A stretch of DNA of 64,000 nt, taken from Magnolia sinica (lineage: Eukaryota > Streptophyta > Magnoliopsida > Magnoliales > Magnoliaceae). The stretch lies in assembly GCF_029962835.1 (NCBI RefSeq), contig NC_080590.1, positions 67,791,501 through 67,855,500 on the forward strand, given 5' to 3'. Below are positions 59,241 to 64,000 of this stretch, piece by piece; the stretch's first letter is position 1, and the number at the start of each line of letters is the position of its first letter. Position numbers and translations under genes: made by a program. The notes beneath the pieces are model-generated. The model was not told where the DNA came from. It saw nothing but the letters and a program-made list of their open reading frames with translations, and ran no database searches.

Positions 59241-59531
59241 CGCGGTGTTTTTTCAAAATATGCGCGGGCCCACAACTCCTGGCTTGGGTATCATATCAGC
59301 GTGCGAGATGCGGCATCAGAACCGCGGCGATGGCGCAGTTGCAAGGGTACAAGTATTGGGTCGAGCCGACTCTGGAATACGAGATACAACTCAGGATCGC
59401 GCGTAACTACTATCTACGCGTCGTAGGTCACCAAAATTTGACCGGGAGGACCGCGGAAGCTTACAGAATGGTATGGGCTAAGATACGAGTCTCACAGAAA
59501 TGATGAGAACAAGGTCCCAGAAAACATTTTT

Positions 59532-60992
59532 TTGGAAATAGTAAAGGAAAAAGAAATAGAATCATTTGTAACAGAAAAGATAAAAAAGAAGTTCTATTTT
59601 GTGCCAAAGCATTTGCGACAACCAGGACAACCACCATTAACATTACTGTCACCAGAACAGATGAAAATTTTACAGTCTAATTACACGGTGCCGCTACTAT
59701 ATGCTAAAATGAGTAAACCATTTCCTCTCATCCCAAAAAGATTTCATGTTAAACCTGGCGCAAAACACTAAGAACCAATTGAATTCTACACCCCCTAGAA
59801 GAAAAGATAGAGGAAGCAGTCAACAGTGATATGAAGAATGGAAAATTAACACTCGAAGAGCTTGAAAGATACAGTCCGACAAGTTGGAATATCATGAAGA
59901 AAATGGGCTTTGATTATGAAGAACCTGTTAGCCTAAATTATGGAAAGGGAATTCAAATTTCGATCGAAGTTAATCAGAAAAAGTGAGAAAAGTTTCAAGG
60001 ATTGGGGGCAGAAGCTTCAGTAAACATGGTAACGGTCAGCCAGACGGAAGAAACAGACTCCGAAATGTTCAGAAAGCCTGAGACAGCTCTGAAGCAGATA
60101 GAAGATAGGGGGCAGCCGACGATTGATAGTTTGAGAGAGATAAATTTGGGAATAGAAGAAGAGTCGCGGAACACATTTATAAGTGCCAGTTTGCCAGAGG
60201 AAGAAGCTAATCAGTATATCAACCTTTTGAAAGAGAACAAAGATGTCTTTGCTTGGACGTATGCAGAAATGCCAGACCTAAAACCATCAGTGGTAATGCA
60301 TCGGTTGAATATCTCTAAAGATAAAAAACCGATCAAGCTAACACAAAGGCGGTTCCATCCAAATCTAGTCCCCAAGATAGAAGAAGAAATAAACAAACTA
60401 ATAAAGGTCAGATTCGTCAGAGAAGTCAAATACCCCAAATGGATATCGAATATAGTCTCAGTAAAGAAGAAAAATGGGTAGATCAGGGCTTGTGTTGACT
60501 TCAGAAATTTAAACGAAGCATGCCCGAAAGATGACTTTCCATTACTGATCACCGAACTGCTAGTGGATAGTACCATGCATTATGTTGTCATGTCCTTCAT
60601 GGACGGCTACGCTGGTTACAATTAAATAAGGATGGCACCTGAAGACGAAGAAGCAACAACTTTCAGAAGTCTCTTGGGAATATATTGTTAAAAAGTTATG
60701 CCGTTCGGTCTCAAGAATGCTGGTGTGACATACCAAAGGGCGATGCAAAATATATTTCAAGACATGATGCATAAGCATGTCGAGTGTTATGTGGACGATC
60801 TGGTGGTCAGGTCAAACCATCATGAGGAACACCGTGAGCATTTGGCTTCAGTCTTCCGCCGAGTTAGAAAGAAATAGTTAAAGATGAATCCAACCAAATG
60901 TGCATTCTGAGTATCATCAGACAAATTCCTTAGTTTCGTTGTAAGACAGAGGCATTGAGATCGATCCAGAAAAATTTAAGGCTATTCAAGAT
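59532..60992 (+). pseudogene. reverse transcriptase region, element 2
   Basis: Linker KKKFYFVPKHLRQPGQPP, then from 60002 the RT: YPKWISNIVSVKKKNG, a stop, ACVDFRNLNEACPKDDFP, MSFMDGYAGYN, a stop, YCxKVMPFGLKNAG (stop at x), and the catalytic ECYVDDLVVRS with YVDD at 60788-60799. Motifs intact, frame broken by at least five stops. Confidence 0.83.
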
Positions 60993-61630
60993 ATGCTGCC
61001 CTCGAAAATGTTGAAAGAACTGAAAAGCCTGCTAGGTAAACTAGCATATATTCGCCGCTTTATCTCAAACTTGGCAGGAAGATGTCAGCTGTTTTCTCAT
61101 TTGATGAAGAAAGGAGCAAAATTCATATGGGACAAGCCTTGCCAGAACGCCTTTGATTCGATAAAAGAATTGTTGAAACAACCTCCAGTGTTAACAGCCC
61201 CGGTGAAAGGAAGACCTCTTATCTTGTACATATCAGCCACCGAAAATTCATTGGGAGCCTTGTTGGAGCAAGTAAACGAAAGTAGGAAGGAAGCAACACT
61301 CTATTATCTAAGTTGAACTTTAATAAGTGTAGAAGGCAATTATACGCCGATTGAAAAAGTATGCTTGGCATTGGTATTCGCAGTCTAGAAGCTAAGACAT
61401 TATTGTCTATCTCATGATATAACCTTGATATCTAGAGCAGACCCCATCAAGTTTTTAATGACAAGGCCGATGTTGTTAGGAAGACTAGCGAAGTGGATGT
61501 TACTATTATCAGAAAATGCAATTACGTATGAGCCAGCAAAAGCAGTAAAAGGACAGGCAGTGGCAGATTTTCTTGCAGCCCATCCTGTAACCGGTAGTGA
61601 AGCTATTTTTGATGAGTTTCGTGACGAGTA
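60993..61630 (+). pseudogene. first (gypsy-type) RNase H region, element 2
   Basis: LKELKSLLGKLAYIRRFISN, KPCQNAFDSIKELLKQPPVL, LILYISATENSLGALLEQ; where most relatives, including element 1, have Asp (ADE), this copy reads ATE. Then stops and PIEKVCLALVFAV. Followed by MLLGRLAKWMLLLSE, a connector also present in element 1. Confidence 0.78.
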
Positions 61631-61659
61631 AGTCATGATGACTGAATCGCCAAATTCGT

Positions 61660-62010
61660 GGCAAATATTCTTCGACGGTGCAGCATGAGTAGTAGGAGTA
61701 GGTGCTGGAGTGATATTTATCACCCCCAAGGTGATTTTCCTTACTCATTCGCATTGGGCACTGCATGGAAATTGCTCAAGAAATGAAGATAAAAATGCTG
61801 CATATTTTTGGAGATTCTAAATTGATCATAAATCAATTGACGACTGAATTCGAGATAGGAAAGCAAGAGCTCTTGCTGTACTGCCGAAAAGCACAACAGT
61901 TATTGGAGCAGTTCTGTCATGTCGAAATCAAGCATGTACCGCAGTCTGAAAATGCAAAAGTAGATGGTTTGGCTAGCCTGGCAGTGGATCTGTCTTGTCC
62001 AAATCGAAGT
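61660..62010 (+). pseudogene. second (archaeal-like) RNase H region, element 2
   Basis: IFFDGAA, then a stop and a shift with loss of the segment around the NNEAEY Glu, then MEIAQEMKIKMLHIFGDSKLIIN and ENAKVDGLASLAVDL. The missing segment removes a catalytic Glu, so the domain is not functional. Confidence 0.75.
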
Positions 62011-63369
62011 CCTCTCCAGGTGACTATAGAAGAAAGAAGATTTTTACCCTCTTCAAAGGTCATTGATAAAATTGTTGAGGCGCTTCCTATATTGTGTTTG
62101 GAGGTAACGACAGATGATTGGCGTCAGCCTTTCATAGATTATCTTAAATATGATATCTTGCCAGAAGACTCAACGCAGAAACAACAAATCAAGCAAAGAT
62201 CAAGCATATTCATCATATGTAGCGAAGTGCTGTATAGAAAATCTTATAATGGGATGTTGTTACGTTGCCTAGATGAACAAGAAGCAGGCCAGATGTTGCG
62301 AGAGACGCACTCTGGAGAATGTGGGGCACATCAAGCTGGCTGAAATTTATTCCATCAGATACATCGAATTGAGTATTATTGGCCTACCATGTTCAAAGAT
62401 GCAATAGATTATGCAAAACAGTATCACGAATGCCAAATTCACGGAGATGCTATACACATTCCTCTAGAAGACCTGCATCGGTCAGTCACCTCTTGGCCTT
62501 TCTCTGCCGGGGGACTTGACATTATTGGTCCTATAAATCCACCTTCGTTCAAAGGAAAACAGTATATTTTGGCAGCGATATATTACTTCTCCAAGTGGAC
62601 AGAAACAATTGCATTGTACAGTGTCAAGGAGAAAGATGTAGTTAATTTCATCCGACATGCAACAATATACCGCCATGGTATTCCGAAGAAAATTGTCACA
62701 GATAATGATACTCCTTTCAAAAACAGAGGTATGGAAAAGCTATGCCAGAAATTTGGCATTCATCATTTGTTTTCAACACCTTACTATCCACCGGCCAATG
62801 GATTAGCGGAGGCGTTTAATAAAACAATAGTTAAGATACTATAGAAAACAGTAACAGGAAACAAGCGTGATTGGGATGAAAGGTTGTAAGAAACATCGTG
62901 GGCATATAAAACTTCCCACCGGACAACAACAAGAGCAACACCGTATTCACTAGTTTATGTTGTAGAAGCGGTCATCCCGATTAAAATACAAGTAGCGTCA
63001 CTCAGAGTAGCAGTACATCAGTCAATTACAGATGATGAAAATGCAAAAATAAGATTAGAAGAACTAGATTTACTTGATGAGAAACGCTTAGCAACTCAGC
63101 AGCGGTTGCAGTCATTTCAGGCGAGGATATTGGCCACCTTTGATAAACAAGTCAACTATCGCTCTTTTAAAAAAGGGAATATGGTGCTGATGCTAAAAGG
63201 ACCGATAGTGGTCACCCACAGGACAGGGGGCAAATTCGAGCCCAAATGGGACGGGCCATACATAATAAAAGAAGTATACTCCAATAGAGCTTACAGAGTT
63301 ATAGATCAGGATGGACAAGGTATCAGTATACCGGTCAATGCTCGCTTCATCAAAAGATATCGTCCCTGA
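62011..63369 (+). pseudogene. integrase region, element 2
   Basis: H2C2 zinc finger HSGECGAHQAG ... CHECQIHGD at about 62309-62448. Core: LDIIGPINPPSFKGKQYIL, VTDNDTPFKN, ANGLAEAFNK (DDE). A stop at 62842-62844 and another at 62887-62889, then WAYKTSHRTTTRATPYSLVY, ITDDENAKIRLEELDLLDEK and the C-terminus KKGNMVLMLKGPIVVTHRTG..KWDGPYIIKEVY ending RFIKRYRP. This is the best-preserved protein segment of the window. The chain ends at 63369. Confidence 0.85.
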
Positions 63370-64000
63370 AGATACTTCTTATTTTGATCTAGAATATTAT
63401 CAGAATAATGCTTCTGTATCAAAAGGGGGCAAAAATAAGCAAAGCCATAGTCATGTACTGTTAGATGAATGAATAAAGAAGAAATTTACAAACGCATTAA
63501 GACTACGTATCAACAAGTGTGACAAAAAAGAAAGTGCGAGCTCTATAGAATTTTGTTAACATTGGTATCGTCACCAAGCTGATATATTGTGAATACCACA
63601 TATGAATATCATTGAAGATATTAGCAAAAGTGGTGATGTATCAATCTCAATCAGAGATGTCTATCATTCTCGCGACAACGATGGCCACTTACCATTATCA
63701 ATGATGGCTACCTACCATTATCTTTTAAGGCAGCCTAGCCAAGCCTTAAAAATGGCCAGTTACATATAAGACCTATCATTTTCGCCATTCGGGCAGCAGT
63801 GAGAAGCTAGTGGCCCTAAAAAGCCAGTAAAGGCTATCATATGCATACCCATGCAGGCTGCGGATGAAGTTACCAATTGAAAGTCCTAAAAGGGCCAAAA
63901 GTCTTTAACGGCTAGTCACGCATAACACCCACACCATCTGTATAGCTTTCCGACAGCATCATAGGAAACGGATGAAACTGCCCTCCTGTGAATGGGTCCG
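63370..64000 (+). other. post-integrase noncoding region, element 2
   Basis: CAAAAGGGGGCAA at about 63419, then sequence colinear with element 1 (GGGCAGCAGTGA, AGTGGCC.TAAAAAGCC, CCCATGCAGG). No ORF in this part; the window ends inside it. Confidence 0.7.

Larger units (their letters stand above)
52187..59496. mobile_element. 7,310-bp LTR-type insertion in pol of element 2
   Basis: Starts TGTCACGCTCC and ends GAGTCTCACA (TG...CA). Flanked by perfect 5-bp duplications GAAAT at 52182-52186 and 59497-59501. Element 1 shows the empty site (AGGAAATGATGAAG near 15572), and removing the insertion rejoins pol there. No retroelement protein, PBS or second LTR is recognised inside, so it may be one very long solo LTR (about 5.3 kb without the nested LTR) or a rearranged element. 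Confidence 0.75.
48196..64000 (+). mobile_element. Tat-lineage retrotransposon, element 2 (3' end outside window)
   Basis: Same family and order as element 1: 5' LTR, PBS, gag, protease, [7.3-kb insertion], RT, RNase H, second RNase H, integrase, start of the repeat-rich 3' region. Protein similarity to element 1 is high across gag and pol. Several stops, but integrase is nearly clean from 61765 to 62844 and 63106 to 63369. Whether it carries the antisense PMD gene lies beyond the window. Confidence 0.85.

Overview
The window looks like nuclear DNA from a repeat-rich flowering plant. Pieces of one small plant gene are embedded in layers of LTR retrotransposons, LINEs, MITEs and microsatellites. 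There is no bacterial, organellar or viral gene organisation, and I saw no rRNA, tRNA or CRISPR array. The repeat flavour (a Tat-lineage Ty3/gypsy element carrying an antisense gene, and GTGGGTCCCAC-rich DNA) would fit a magnoliid or other large-genome angiosperm, but the species cannot be named from sequence alone.

Host gene. Exon 1 (2013-2368) and exon 2 (37001-37064) join in phase across canonical GT/AG sites and give a 139-residue acidic protein ending in CVCVIQ. If the join is right, the intron is 34,632 bp. It holds, in order: a hAT-like MITE (4380-4784), a second hAT MITE with a perfect 8-bp target duplication (7906-8640), a LINE fragment, a relic of a Tat element tail, another MITE copy, a near-complete Tat retrotransposon (11703-26023), a TRIM (26640-27396), and an L1-type LINE (about 29.7-34.9 kb) that itself carries a MITE.

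Tat element 1 (11703-26023) has LTRs, a PBS, decayed gag-protease-RT-RNase H-second RNase H-integrase, a repeat-rich 3' leader, and then on the opposite strand a spliced gene with its own TATA box. That gene encodes a plant mobile domain (PMD) protein with a C-terminal coiled coil. A solo LTR with target duplication CTTGT sits in the integrase.

Right half. After exon 2 come a GGTTGGG-type repeat, a 1,468-bp PIF/Harbinger-like element with about 50-bp terminal inverted repeats and a candidate ORF, a Ty1/copia pol remnant on the minus strand cut by a hAT MITE (target duplication CCCACAAT), and a second Tat element of the same family (48196 to beyond the window end). Element 2 is split in pol by a 7,310-bp insertion (TG...CA, target duplication GAAAT) made of tandem arrays and GTGGGTCCCAC-rich DNA. 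That insertion is in turn split by a 1,967-bp solo LTR (target duplication GACCT).

None of the transposon proteins looks intact. Stops and frameshifts occur throughout, many of the kind expected from decay of methylated cytosine. The most noteworthy points are the 34.6-kb transposon-filled intron, the antisense PMD gene with its own promoter and intron, a duplicated PBS-like motif with a hairpin in both Tat leaders, and the three-deep nesting around 52-59 kb.
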